A stretch of 64,000 nucleotides of DNA from Arthrobacter sp. SX1312 (lineage in GTDB: Bacteria; Actinomycetota; Actinomycetes; Actinomycetales; Micrococcaceae), in assembly GCF_002929295.1 (NCBI RefSeq), contig NZ_PJIM01000003.1, forward strand, positions 496,001-560,000, in the 5' to 3' direction. A model generated the notes under the pieces. The model did no database searches and was not told where the DNA came from. It saw only the letters and a program-made list of their open reading frames with translations. The translations under genes and the position numbers were made by a program. Of this stretch, positions 16,896-25,116 are shown piece by piece. Each line of letters begins with the position of its first letter. The stretch's first letter is position 1.

Positions 16896-18677
16896 ATGGC
16901 CGGGATCGACATCCAGCTCCTCGGGCCGCCCTCCATGACCCGATCCGACGGCGAGGGTCCCCAGCCCCGTGGCCGGAAGGCGTGGGGACTGCTCGCCTAC
17001 CTCCTGCTGCACGACATGCCCACCCCGCGGAGCCAGCTGGCCGCGCTGCTGTTCCCTGAGGCGGACGATCCCCTCGGAGCCCTCCGCTGGCAGCTGTCCG
17101 ATCTGCGAAGAGTCCTGGGCGCCAGGGCAACACTCGGTGGCGACCCGATCGTGTTGCGGATCCCGGCGTCGCGGGTCGACGTCCTGGGGAGGCTGGCGCC
17201 TACCCCCGGATCCGTCCTCAGCGCAGAACTGCTCGAGGGCTACGACTTCAGGGACTGTCCCGCCTTCGACGGCTGGTTGACCATGGAGCGGCACCGTTTC
17301 CGGCACGCGGTCGAGACCGCGGTCTACGACGGCGGTCTGTCCGCGCTGGCGAACGGTGACACCGAGGGCGCCATCGCCCTGGCCACGCGCGCCGTCCAGC
17401 TCGATCCCCTCAACGCCGACTTCCACGCCCTGCTCGTCCGCTCACTCATGGAGGCGGCCGACGAACCCGAGGCCCGCCGGTGCGCCGACCGCTGCCGGGA
17501 CGTCTTCGCCGAGGAACTGGGCGAGGGCATGCCCGCGGAGGTGCAGCGTGCCCTCGCCGCCCCGGTCGTCCCCTCGAGCACACTGCCCGCGACCGCCCTC
17601 ACCGTCACCTCCTACCTGGAGGCGGCGAAGGCGTGCCTGTCCGCGGGAGCCCCCGGGACGGCACTCTCGCACCTGCGCGTCGCCACCGGCCTGGCACAAC
17701 GCATGGGCGACCGCGCCCTCCAGGCGGAGTCCCTCCTCGCCCTCGCGGAAGCGCTCACGCACGGCGCGGGCGGGCGCGGTACGGAGGTCGCGGACCTGCT
17801 GCACCGCGTGCTGTCCCTCTCCCGGAACGGCGACCCCGCGGTCCGGTCCGCCGCGTACCGGGAGCTGGGCTTCCTCGCCGTGCAGCGCGGGTTCCCTGCC
17901 AGCGGAGCGCGGTGGCTGGCGAAGGCGGTCGCGGCCGCGCGGGCGCTCCCCGACCAACGGGCCAAGGCGCTCGGCGTGATGGGGATGCTCGCGACCGATA
18001 CGGCCGACTACCGCGGCGCCGTCGTCGTCCTCACCGAATCGGTCCGCCTCAGCGTCGGCCTGGCCGCTGTCCGGCAGGAAGCCTTCGCGACGACGATGCT
18101 CGGGCGGGTTCATCTCCTGACCGGCCGGGCCCGCCGGGCCGCCGTCGAACTGGACACCGCCCTGGCCCTCGTCACACGGGACCACTGGACCGCCTTCTCC
18201 CCCTTCGTCGAGGCACTGCGCAGCGAGGCGTACCTCGCGCGGGGCGAGGACCGCGCGGCGGAGGACCTGGCCGATCACGCGACGGCGCTCGCCGGATCCT
18301 TCGGTGACCGCTGCTTCATGGATGCTGCCGCGCATGCCAAGGCCTCCGTGCTGCTGGCCCGCGGCGACGTCGCGGGGGCGAGCACGTGGATCGACCGCGG
18401 GGTGCAGCCCCACCCCTGGTACCGGTGGTTCCGGGGCCGGAACCTCGACCTCGCGACGACGGCCGCGATGTCCGACGACCCGCCCCGGGCACTGCGGTTC
18501 GCGCAGGAACTCGGTGAGCGCTCCAGCCGCTACGGGCACCGGGAACTGACGGTCCGCTCCTATTCCAGCCGGGCGCTCCTCGGCGACGACGGCGCTGCCG
18601 CCACGATCCGCGTCCTGGCCCAGGGCATCGACAACCCGGCGCTGACCGAGCATCTGGTCCGCCGTCACCAGCTCTGA
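16896..18677 (+). CDS. SARP-like transcriptional activator (BTAD and TPR)
   Basis: A 593-residue regulator. Residues 1-90 form an OmpR-type winged helix (IQLLGPPSMTRSDGE, then RKAWGLLAYLLLHDMPTPRSQLAALLFPEADDPLGALRWQLSDLRR by position 26-72). Residues 95-230 are the bacterial transcriptional activation domain (DPLNADFHALLVRSLMEAAD). The rest is TPR-like helical repeats without an NB-ARC ATPase. ATG 16896 has no ribosome site, but a TTTACAGT -10-like element lies 8-15 bases upstream, so a leaderless mRNA is likely. It precedes a methyltransferase by 101 bases, repeating the regulator-methyltransferase order seen at 1051-3917. Confidence 0.85.
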   Translation: MAGIDIQLLGPPSMTRSDGEGPQPRGRKAWGLLAYLLLHDMPTPRSQLAALLFPEADDPLGALRWQLSDLRRVLGARATLGGDPIVLRIPASRVDVLGRLAPTPGSVLSAELLEGYDFRDCPAFDGWLTMERHRFRHAVETAVYDGGLSALANGDTEGAIALATRAVQLDPLNADFHALLVRSLMEAADEPEARRCADRCRDVFAEELGEGMPAEVQRALAAPVVPSSTLPATALTVTSYLEAAKACLSAGAPGTALSHLRVATGLAQRMGDRALQAESLLALAEALTHGAGGRGTEVADLLHRVLSLSRNGDPAVRSAAYRELGFLAVQRGFPASGARWLAKAVAAARALPDQRAKALGVMGMLATDTADYRGAVVVLTESVRLSVGLAAVRQEAFATTMLGRVHLLTGRARRAAVELDTALALVTRDHWTAFSPFVEALRSEAYLARGEDRAAEDLADHATALAGSFGDRCFMDAAAHAKASVLLARGDVAGASTWIDRGVQPHPWYRWFRGRNLDLATTAAMSDDPPRALRFAQELGERSSRYGHRELTVRSYSSRALLGDDGAAATIRVLAQGIDNPALTEHLVRRHQL

Positions 18678-18778
18678 GACCCCGTCACACGGTCCATCAC
18701 ACGCTGCCCCGTGACACTGATGCGGTCAGGAACGGCACGCGGCGGAAACGCCGCCATCACCCAGGGAAGGGCATCATC

Positions 18779-19615
18779 ATGACAGAAGTACGAACCAACC
18801 CCGACGCCGACAAGGAGCTGAAGGCGCGCCACCGCGCCCTGTGGGCGCAGGGCAACTACGCCGCCGTTGCGGCCCAGATCATCCCGGCCCTCGGGCCCGT
18901 GCTGGTCGAGGCCACGGGCATCACCGCCGGGCACAGGGTCCTCGACATCGCCGCCGGCACCGGCAATGCCGCTATCCCGGCAGCGGAGCGGGGTGCCACC
19001 GTCACGGCGTCGGACCTCACGCCCGAGCTCCTCGACATCGGTCAGCAGCTCGCCCGGGACCGCGGCGTTACCCTCGACTGGGACGTCGCCGACGCCGAGC
19101 ACCTTCCCTACCGGGACGCCTCGTTCGACGTCGTCGTGTCCTGCGTCGGGGTGATGTTCGCACCCCACCACCGGGAGACCGCCGATGAGCTGCTCCGGGT
19201 GTGCGCGCCGGGCGGGACCATCGGCCTGATCAACTGGACGCCCGAGGGCTTCATCGGCCAGATGTTCGCGACCATGAAGCCGTACGCCCCGCCGCCGCCT
19301 CCCGGCGCCCAGCCTCCTCCCCTGTGGGGGCGGGAACAGCATGTGACGTCGCTGTTCGGTGACCGGGTGACGGATCTGCAGGCCGAACGACGGCGGCTGC
19401 GGGTGGACCACTTCGAGTCGTCGCGTGATCTCCTGGACTACTTCAAGACGAACTACGGGCCGACGATCGGCGTGTACAAGTCGCTGGCCGGGTCGCCCGA
19501 CCGCGCTGCCGCCCTCGACGCAGAGCTGATTGCGCTCGCGGACCGGTTCGGCTCCGGGACAGGTGGTCTGTCGATGGACTGGGAGTACCTGCTGGTCACG
19601 GCCAGGCGGAGCTGA
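18779..19615 (+). CDS. class I SAM-dependent methyltransferase
   Basis: A 278-residue Methyltransf_11/25-type enzyme. RHRALWAQGNYAAVA (18-32) is the conserved entry to this actinobacterial subgroup; motif I is VLDIAAGTGNAA (54-65), motif II ends in SDLTPELL and motif IV is FDVVVSCVGVMFAPHH. A Pro-rich loop (YAPPPPPGAQPPP) lies mid-protein. GGGAAGGG precedes ATG 18779. Probably a target of the SARP regulator just upstream; substrate unknown. A strong terminator follows. Confidence 0.87.
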   Translation: MTEVRTNPDADKELKARHRALWAQGNYAAVAAQIIPALGPVLVEATGITAGHRVLDIAAGTGNAAIPAAERGATVTASDLTPELLDIGQQLARDRGVTLDWDVADAEHLPYRDASFDVVVSCVGVMFAPHHRETADELLRVCAPGGTIGLINWTPEGFIGQMFATMKPYAPPPPPGAQPPPLWGREQHVTSLFGDRVTDLQAERRRLRVDHFESSRDLLDYFKTNYGPTIGVYKSLAGSPDRAAALDAELIALADRFGSGTGGLSMDWEYLLVTARRS

Positions 19616-19641
19616 ACGCCCGGCCTGGAGCGCTCGCGCTG

Positions 19642-19679
19642 ACGGGGCTGCCCGGCACCTCGGTGCCGGGCATCCCCGT
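19642..19679. terminator. bidirectional stem-loop terminator
   Basis: TGCCCGGCAC (19649-19658) pairs perfectly with GTGCCGGGCA (19663-19672) around CTCG, and ACGGGG (19642-19647) with CCCCGT (19674-19679) continues the stem after a one-base mismatch. It sits between the convergent methyltransferase and Rieske genes. Confidence 0.85.
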
Positions 19680-19707
19680 GGTCGGACTGTATCGTCCTCG
19701 AACTGCG

Positions 19708-20574
19708 TCAGCCGGCGTGCGGGAGCGAGACCTCGACCAGGCCTGCCACCACGCGGGTCCTGAACGACGGCTGAGGTGATGTCGCAGGGCCCTGCCTGAC
19801 CTCGCCGTTCTTCAGCGAGAACGTGCTGTTGTGCCAGGGGCAGACGACGCAGGCGCCGTCGTCGTACGTCACTGTGCCTTCGTTGAGCGGCCCGGCGAGG
19901 TGGCTGCACGTGGCGGAGAGGACGGAGACGTCGTTGCCCTGGCGGAAGACGACGAGCGGGACCTCGCCGAGCATCTTCCGCTCGAGCTTGCCCTCGGGGA
20001 GGTCGGTGAGCGCGCCGATCGCATGCCAGCCGGGCTCCACGCGGTGCGGAACGTCCTCGGTGTGGTTGGCGCCGAGCGACTGCCGGTAGGACATATGCCC
20101 ACCGAGGAATCCACCGGCGGAGACGACGGCGAGGCCTGTGTAGGAGAGCACCTTGCCGGACTTCCCGCGCAGGCGCTGGACGAGGGACAGCGTGTACAGC
20201 CCGACGGCGGCGAGGTTCGCCGCGGCGTGCACGATGCCCACGCGCTGCTGCTGTTCGTGGCCCTCGGACCAGTCGGTCCAGCCGGCCAGGGCCGTGGGGC
20301 CGGCGGTGACCACTCCGGTGCCGATAAGGATCGCCGATGCCTTGTTCGAACCGGGGATCGCATCGAGGATGGCCGCGGAGAACCAGGTGCCCGTCGGCAC
20401 GAGGATCATCAGCGGGTGCAGTGGATGGCCGATCGGCACACCGTGGAGGATGTCACGGAGCGCGCCGGGCTTGATCACGGCCTGCACGACGTCGCGCATC
20501 GTGGTGACGAGAGGATCGAGTCCGGTGGCGTTCTCGAGCTTCTCGACGGATTGCAGGGGGCGGAGGGTCTTCAT
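19708..20574 (-). CDS. DUF2231 membrane protein fused to a Rieske [2Fe-2S] domain
   Basis: A 288-residue protein. Residues 45-165 are a DUF2231 four-helix membrane domain (GHPLHPLMILVPTGTWFSAAIL, by position 49-70). Residues 182-285 form a Rieske domain with cluster ligands Cys223-x-His225 and Cys245-x2-His248 (ATCSHLAG and CPWHNS). This fusion is common in actinobacteria and is assumed to pass electrons at the membrane; no partner is known. GAGGAG lies 6 bases before ATG 20574. No oxygenase subunit lies nearby, which argues against a dioxygenase component. Confidence 0.9.
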   Translation of the reverse strand: MKTLRPLQSVEKLENATGLDPLVTTMRDVVQAVIKPGALRDILHGVPIGHPLHPLMILVPTGTWFSAAILDAIPGSNKASAILIGTGVVTAGPTALAGWTDWSEGHEQQQRVGIVHAAANLAAVGLYTLSLVQRLRGKSGKVLSYTGLAVVSAGGFLGGHMSYRQSLGANHTEDVPHRVEPGWHAIGALTDLPEGKLERKMLGEVPLVVFRQGNDVSVLSATCSHLAGPLNEGTVTYDDGACVVCPWHNSTFSLKNGEVRQGPATSPQPSFRTRVVAGLVEVSLPHAG

Positions 20575-20682
20575 GGTGTCTCCTCGAGGTGCGGGTGGGC
20601 AGCAGCGGAGCTATCGCCTGATTTTCGAAGCATACTGAGGATCGCCGACGTGTGTCGCGCGAATCCGAATGGACGCCGGGCT

Positions 20683-21144
20683 TCAGTTCTGCCCGCGGCG
20701 CCCAGCACCGAACAGGGTGCGCCTGTCGCGCCACGCGCCGGTGGACCACAGCGCCCACACCACGAGCAGGGGCTGGAAGAACAGGCGGGTGAGGCGGGCG
20801 CCGTCGGTATCGAGCCCGAAGGCGCTGACGCCGTCGACGTACTGGGCGATGTTGCCGGGGAAGATCGCGACGAAGAAGGCGGCGACCACCCAGCCGACGA
20901 CCACCCGGTGCCGGCCGGCGGCCACCAGTGCGGCGCCGAGCACGAGTTCGACGACGCCCGATGCGACGACCACGACGTCCGTGTCGAGCGGCAGCCAGGC
21001 CGGGACCTGCGCGGCGAACTCGGTCCGGGCGACCGTCAGGTGGGCCGTGCCGGCGACCAGGAGGACCGCGCCGAGCACGAGGCGCGCCGTCGTCCTCGCA
21101 GTGGACGTGCGCTTCGAAGCTGCGAGGGACGCCATGCTGCGCAC
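20683..21144 (-). CDS. DoxX-like membrane protein
   Basis: A 153-residue protein with four membrane segments (about 22-40, 57-79, 83-101 and 118-135) and the DoxX pattern ARLVLGAVLLVAGTAHL at the start and FPGNIAQYVDG in the middle. Such proteins are of unclear function, sometimes linked to redox or thiol stress. GTG 21144 has AGGTG six bases upstream; ATG 21135 is an alternative. It is divergent from the X25 protein and 108 bases from the Rieske gene start on the same strand. Confidence 0.75.
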   Translation of the reverse strand: MRSMASLAASKRTSTARTTARLVLGAVLLVAGTAHLTVARTEFAAQVPAWLPLDTDVVVVASGVVELVLGAALVAAGRHRVVVGWVVAAFFVAIFPGNIAQYVDGVSAFGLDTDGARLTRLFFQPLLVVWALWSTGAWRDRRTLFGAGRRGQN

Positions 21145-21490
21145 GATAGCACCTGCGCTTCCGCTCGCCGTCGGCCGTCAATAGGTAGTCAGGGACGAGA
21201 AACGGGTAGCTGCACGGTCCGTCTCCGCCGACTGCTTCTCCTACTCTGGGGACCGGGCCGGCAAGCATGTCTCGAGCGCACCGGTCGGTCGGATGAGGGA
21301 AGATGACGGCGCCTGCCTGCACGAAGAAGCGCCGTCCTGACGATAAAATCAGGGTGCTGTCGTCATCGGACCCCGAACCACGTACCCTGCCTCTTGTAAG
21401 AATCCCGCCCGGATCCCACCCGCCATGAGCGCGGGCGACCGGTCACGATGACCGGCAGTCAGCTGCAGGAACACCACGAAGGAGATCGTC

Positions 21491-22363
21491 ATCGCCCCCC
21501 GCAACCGCACCAATGCCCGTCTGCGCACCACCCTCGCCCTGCTAGCCGACCACCAGGCGTCCGGCTCCGTCGTCGCGCCCAGCGAGCTGATGGCCAAGGC
21601 CGTCGCGGAAGTACCGTTCGATGACAAGGAAGCGGAGCTCCTCGCCGGCGGTGTCCCCCGCGGGTTCAAGGCGCTGACGACGGCGACGTCGAAGCTCGTG
21701 AAGGCCGGCTGGCTCGTCAAGGGCCGCAGCGGCTGGACCGCCACCGACGAGGGCGTCCGCGCCGTCGCGGCCTTCGCCGATCCGGAGCAGTTCGTCAACG
21801 CGATGATCAGTGGCGCTCCCGTGCCGGAGCAGGTCGAGGCCGTCGTCCACGCTCCCCAGGCGCCCGAGCAGCTGGGTGAGCAGGCGCAGGCGTCCCCGAT
21901 CGAGGATCCGACGCCGCCCGACGTCCCCCCGACCCTCGAGGTCTCGCCCGACGCCGTGGCCGAGGAGGCCCCGCCCGAGCTCGTGGCTGCCGCCGCCGAG
22001 GCGCTCGCAGCGTCGCCCACCGACGAGACCGCCGGTTCGACCGCCGACCTCGCATGGCAGGACCAGCCGCAGTCCGTGGCCCTGTCCGGCGACTTCGCCC
22101 CGCTGTTCGGCGACGCCGGCCACTGGAGCACGGACCTCCGCGAGCTGCAGTTCGCCTGGGAGCCGACGGAGAACCTCTGGCTGCACACGCTGCAGCTGCC
22201 CGCCGGGACCTACCAGTTCAAGATCCTCGTCAACGGATCATGGGAGGAGAACTACGGCCGGTTCGGCACGCGCGACGGCGCCAACCACGAGCTGCACCTG
22301 ATCTCCGACACCACGGTGACGTTCCGGTTCGACTACGGCACGAAGGACATCCGGACCTCCTAG
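21491..22363 (+). CDS. pullulanase-type X25/CBM-like domain protein, probable ATC start
   Basis: A 290-residue protein. The N-terminal 85 residues are a winged-helix-like part (LRTTLALLADHQASGSVVAP, then PRGFKALTTATSKLVKAGWL), the middle is a Pro/Glu/Ala linker, and residues 195-288 form an X25-type starch-related module (SVALSGDFAPLFGDAGHW, LPAGTYQFKILVNGSWEENYG). The first ATG is at 21590, but 33 codons upstream of it already show near-perfect G/C third positions, and the in-frame stop is at 21449. The only well-placed ribosome site, GAAGGAG (21478-21484), points to ATC at 21491, 6 bases on. So a rare ATC initiator is likely. Function possibly glycogen- or amylopectin-related; no catalytic domain is present. 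Confidence 0.72.
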   Translation: MAPRNRTNARLRTTLALLADHQASGSVVAPSELMAKAVAEVPFDDKEAELLAGGVPRGFKALTTATSKLVKAGWLVKGRSGWTATDEGVRAVAAFADPEQFVNAMISGAPVPEQVEAVVHAPQAPEQLGEQAQASPIEDPTPPDVPPTLEVSPDAVAEEAPPELVAAAAEALAASPTDETAGSTADLAWQDQPQSVALSGDFAPLFGDAGHWSTDLRELQFAWEPTENLWLHTLQLPAGTYQFKILVNGSWEENYGRFGTRDGANHELHLISDTTVTFRFDYGTKDIRTS

Positions 22364-22379
22364 GTACGGATCGACCCGT

Positions 22380-22415
22380 GGCCCCGTCCGCTGGCCCCGG
22401 GTGGCGGGCGGGGCC
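22380..22415. terminator. bidirectional stem-loop terminator
   Basis: Arms GGCCCCGTCCGC (22380-22391) and GCGGGCGGGGCC (22404-22415) pair over 12 positions with one G-U around a 12-base loop, between the convergent X25 gene and pucR-type gene. Confidence 0.7.
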
Positions 22416-22478
22416 GTCGTCGTCCCGGGGTGGTGACGGCTGCCGTCGTTCCGGGGTGTCGGCGGCGTTCGGCCGCTG

Positions 22479-24005
22479 CTAGCGGCGGTCGATCACGGAC
22501 GCCGCTGCACTGGACGCCGGCAGGGTCCCCGACCGCAGGATCTGCAGCGCCAGGAGGCAGGTGGCCTGGCCCTCGAGCGACGTCAGCGACAGGTGGAGCA
22601 GACCCTCGAGCTTCCCGAGGCGCTGGGCCAGCGTATTGCGGTGGATGAACAGCTTGCCCGCGGTGCGTCCCGGTTGCGCGTCGTGCTCGAGGAACGCCTC
22701 CAGCGTGCCGAGCAGATCCACCGAGTGCGCGGCGTCGTAGTCGATGACCGGCGCCAGGAGCTTGTGGGCACCGGCGCGGGCACCGGACGATGCCGCGGAG
22801 GCGATCAGCGAGCGGATGCCGAGATCCGGAGCGCGGACGGGCGCGCGGACCTCCCCGACCATCGTCCCTGCCTGATGGATCCCCAGGCGTAGCTCGTCGA
22901 TCGTATGGCAGGCCCCCTTGAGCACGAGGGGCTGGCCGGGCAGCTCCCGCACACATGCCGCGAGCAGCCCGGTGGCGGCATCCTCCGCGTCCGCACCGTC
23001 CAGCGGCCTCTGGGCGAAGGCGTAGAGGATGCCCGACCTGACCTGCACCCGCACGTCGTCGAACCGGGACTGCAGCAGGAGGCGGATACGCCAGGCGTTG
23101 GAGAGGTTGCGGCGTCCCGCGGTCGCAGCCAGCACGAGCGTGGGCTCGTGGACGTCCAGGCCGGTGGATCGGAACGTCCCGGTGAACTCCTCCAGGGCGA
23201 CCCCCGCCCAGTCGGGTACCTGGTCCAGCAGGGTCTCGAGTTCGCGTTCCTTGTGCGTGGTGGTGTGGAGAGCGGTCTGCAGCTGCACGGCGATGATCGA
23301 CGCCGCCGGTGCGAGCAGCGTCGCCACGGGGTGCTCCGACGTCGCCTCCCGCACGACCAGCAGGAACGAATCGCCGCTGCCCATGGGCAGCGGGATGCTG
23401 CCCTGCCCGGTGCCCGGCAGGTCCGCGAGGTCGGCCGGGGTCCAGACCGAGGCCGACGGCGAGCGCGCGATGACCACGCCTGCTGCGTCGACGATGGCGA
23501 GCTGACCCACGGCCGCCAGCGCCGCGGCGTCGAGCACGGCCTGCAGGTGGGAGCCGGACGCGGCGAGCTGCGCGCATTCCTGCGCCAGCTCCCAGGACCG
23601 GTTGACGGCTGTGAAGCGTTCCACCTCGAGGACGTTCGTCACGTGGCGGTGGACCTGCAGGAAAGGAACGGACTGCGGGATCTCCAGCAGCGGCACGTCG
23701 AGCGCCGTGGCCGCCCGCACGAGCCCCGGCGGGATGAGCCGGTGCGCCGTCCCCGTCCCGAAGGCGATGGCCGCCACCCGCACCCGGACGAGCCGCTCCA
23801 CGTAGGCGGTCCAGGTGCGCTGGTCCTCGATGTTCAGCCCGATCCCGTTGGTCAGCAGGACGACGTTGTCGCTGAGGAACGGCGTCGGATCGATGGTCTC
23901 CGCCGGGGCACACCAGCTGATGTCCCAGCCCAGCCGCTCCACGGACGACGGGGTGTGGAGGCGCAGCTGAAGCGCATCCGCCGCCAGCAGATCGGCGACG
24001 ATCAT
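22479..24005 (-). CDS. PucR-family transcriptional regulator
   Basis: A 508-residue regulator with the PucR N-terminal domain (about 1-120: MIVADLLAADALQLRLH, LTNGIGLN, AAIAFGTGTAHRLIPPGLV) and a C-terminal PucR helix-turn-helix (HTH_30, about 440-495: LLGTLEAFLEHDAQPGRTAG, then FIHRNTLAQRLGKLEGLL). The family senses purine or amide metabolites. AGGAGG lies 6 bases before ATG 24005. It is divergent from the lactam/amide carboxylation operon with a 93-base gap, so that operon is its most likely target. Confidence 0.9.
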   Translation of the reverse strand: MIVADLLAADALQLRLHTPSSVERLGWDISWCAPAETIDPTPFLSDNVVLLTNGIGLNIEDQRTWTAYVERLVRVRVAAIAFGTGTAHRLIPPGLVRAATALDVPLLEIPQSVPFLQVHRHVTNVLEVERFTAVNRSWELAQECAQLAASGSHLQAVLDAAALAAVGQLAIVDAAGVVIARSPSASVWTPADLADLPGTGQGSIPLPMGSGDSFLLVVREATSEHPVATLLAPAASIIAVQLQTALHTTTHKERELETLLDQVPDWAGVALEEFTGTFRSTGLDVHEPTLVLAATAGRRNLSNAWRIRLLLQSRFDDVRVQVRSGILYAFAQRPLDGADAEDAATGLLAACVRELPGQPLVLKGACHTIDELRLGIHQAGTMVGEVRAPVRAPDLGIRSLIASAASSGARAGAHKLLAPVIDYDAAHSVDLLGTLEAFLEHDAQPGRTAGKLFIHRNTLAQRLGKLEGLLHLSLTSLEGQATCLLALQILRSGTLPASSAAASVIDRR

Positions 24006-24098
24006 GGGGACCTCCTGTGTGCAACGGCCCTCCGACAGGGGAGAACGGAGGGCAAACGCCCACTATATCGGCACCCGATCCATCTCTATGGTTGTCGC

Positions 24099-24842
24099 AT
24101 GACGGACGTTGCAGACCGGCGTGGGACGCCGATGATCAATTCGGACATGGGCGAGTCCCTCGGCCTCCACTCCTTCGGTAACGATCCCGCCCTCCTGGAG
24201 ACCGTCGACGCCATCAACGTGGCCTGCGGATTCCACGCGGGAGATCCGGACACGATGGCGGAGACCGTCGCTGCGGCCCTCGAGAAGGGCGTGCTGATCG
24301 GCGCGCACCCCGGGCTGCCGGACCTCGTGGGCTTCGGGCGGCGGGAGATGAAGCTCTCTCCGCAGGAGGTGGAGCACATGATGCTCTACCAGGTGGGTGC
24401 GCTCAGCGCCTTCCTGCGGCGGGAAGGCGCGAGCCTCAACCACATCAAGCCCCACGGGTCCCTCTACGGCATGCTGGCCCGGGACGCCGACCTCATGAGG
24501 GGGGCCGCGCGGGTGGCCCGGCTCTTCGACGTCCCCGTCTACGGCATCGCGGGCACCGCCCACCAGGCCGTCTGCGAGGAACTCGGGGTGCCCTTCGTGG
24601 CCGAGCTCTACGTGGACCTCAACTACGGGCCGGCCGGTGAGCTCCTCATCCAGCGCCGCCCCGAGCCGACCGACCCCGACGCTGCCGCACGCCGCGTCAC
24701 GCGCGCCCTGACGGACGGCGTCGTCGAAGCCTCCGACGGCACGCTGCTCACCATCCCGTTCGACAGCATCTGCGTCCACTCGGACGCACCCAACTCCCCC
24801 GCGGTGGCAACAGCAGTCCGCACCGCCCTCGACGCCCTCTGA
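24099..24842 (+). CDS. pxpA: LamB/YcsF family protein (5-oxoprolinase subunit PxpA-like)
   Basis: A 247-residue protein of standard LamB/YcsF length. Motifs: INSDMGES (13-20), AINVACGFHAGDP (44-56), GVLIGAHPGLPDLVGFGRR and LNHIKPHGSLYG. In E. coli and B. subtilis PxpA, with PxpB and PxpC, hydrolyses 5-oxoproline using ATP. Here the operon also encodes biotin carrier and biotin carboxylase proteins, which the classical PxpABC lacks. Start ATG 24099; no ribosome site is obvious and a leaderless start is possible. First gene of a five-gene operon with gaps of 31, 3, -4 and -11 bases. Confidence 0.9.
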   Translation: MTDVADRRGTPMINSDMGESLGLHSFGNDPALLETVDAINVACGFHAGDPDTMAETVAAALEKGVLIGAHPGLPDLVGFGRREMKLSPQEVEHMMLYQVGALSAFLRREGASLNHIKPHGSLYGMLARDADLMRGAARVARLFDVPVYGIAGTAHQAVCEELGVPFVAELYVDLNYGPAGELLIQRRPEPTDPDAAARRVTRALTDGVVEASDGTLLTIPFDSICVHSDAPNSPAVATAVRTALDAL

Positions 24843-24873
24843 CCTCCCCGACACCCCACCCGAAAGGACCCCC

Positions 24874-25113
24874 GTGGCCGACATCGTCTCCCCACTGCCA
24901 GGCATCTTCTACCGCAAGCCCGGTCCGGACAAGGACCCCTACGCGAACGAGGGCGATGCCATCGAAGCGGGCCAGACCATCGGGGTGGTGGAGATCATGA
25001 AGCAGTTCTCCGAGATCCGCAGTGATGCGTCGGGCACACTGGAGAGCTTCGCCGTCGACGACGGCGGGACCGTCAACCCCGGCGACGTCATCGCCACCGT
25101 GTCCGAGGGCTAG
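24874..25113 (+). CDS. biotin carrier protein (biotinyl domain)
   Basis: A 79-residue stand-alone biotinyl domain. The biotinylated lysine is Lys43 in VEIMKQF, the variant of EAMKM found in acetyl-CoA and urea carboxylase relatives. It lacks the Pro/Ala linker and N-terminal part of housekeeping AccB (about 150 residues). GTG 24874 follows AAAGGA. It lies between pxpA and the biotin carboxylase gene with 31- and 3-base gaps, so the three form one complex or pathway. Confidence 0.92.
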   Translation: MADIVSPLPGIFYRKPGPDKDPYANEGDAIEAGQTIGVVEIMKQFSEIRSDASGTLESFAVDDGGTVNPGDVIATVSEG

Positions 25114-25116
25114 CGG

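Noticed and set aside
22905-24842. 645-codon frame ending in pxpA
   Set aside because: Its upstream part is antisense to the PucR gene; PxpA homology begins at 24099.
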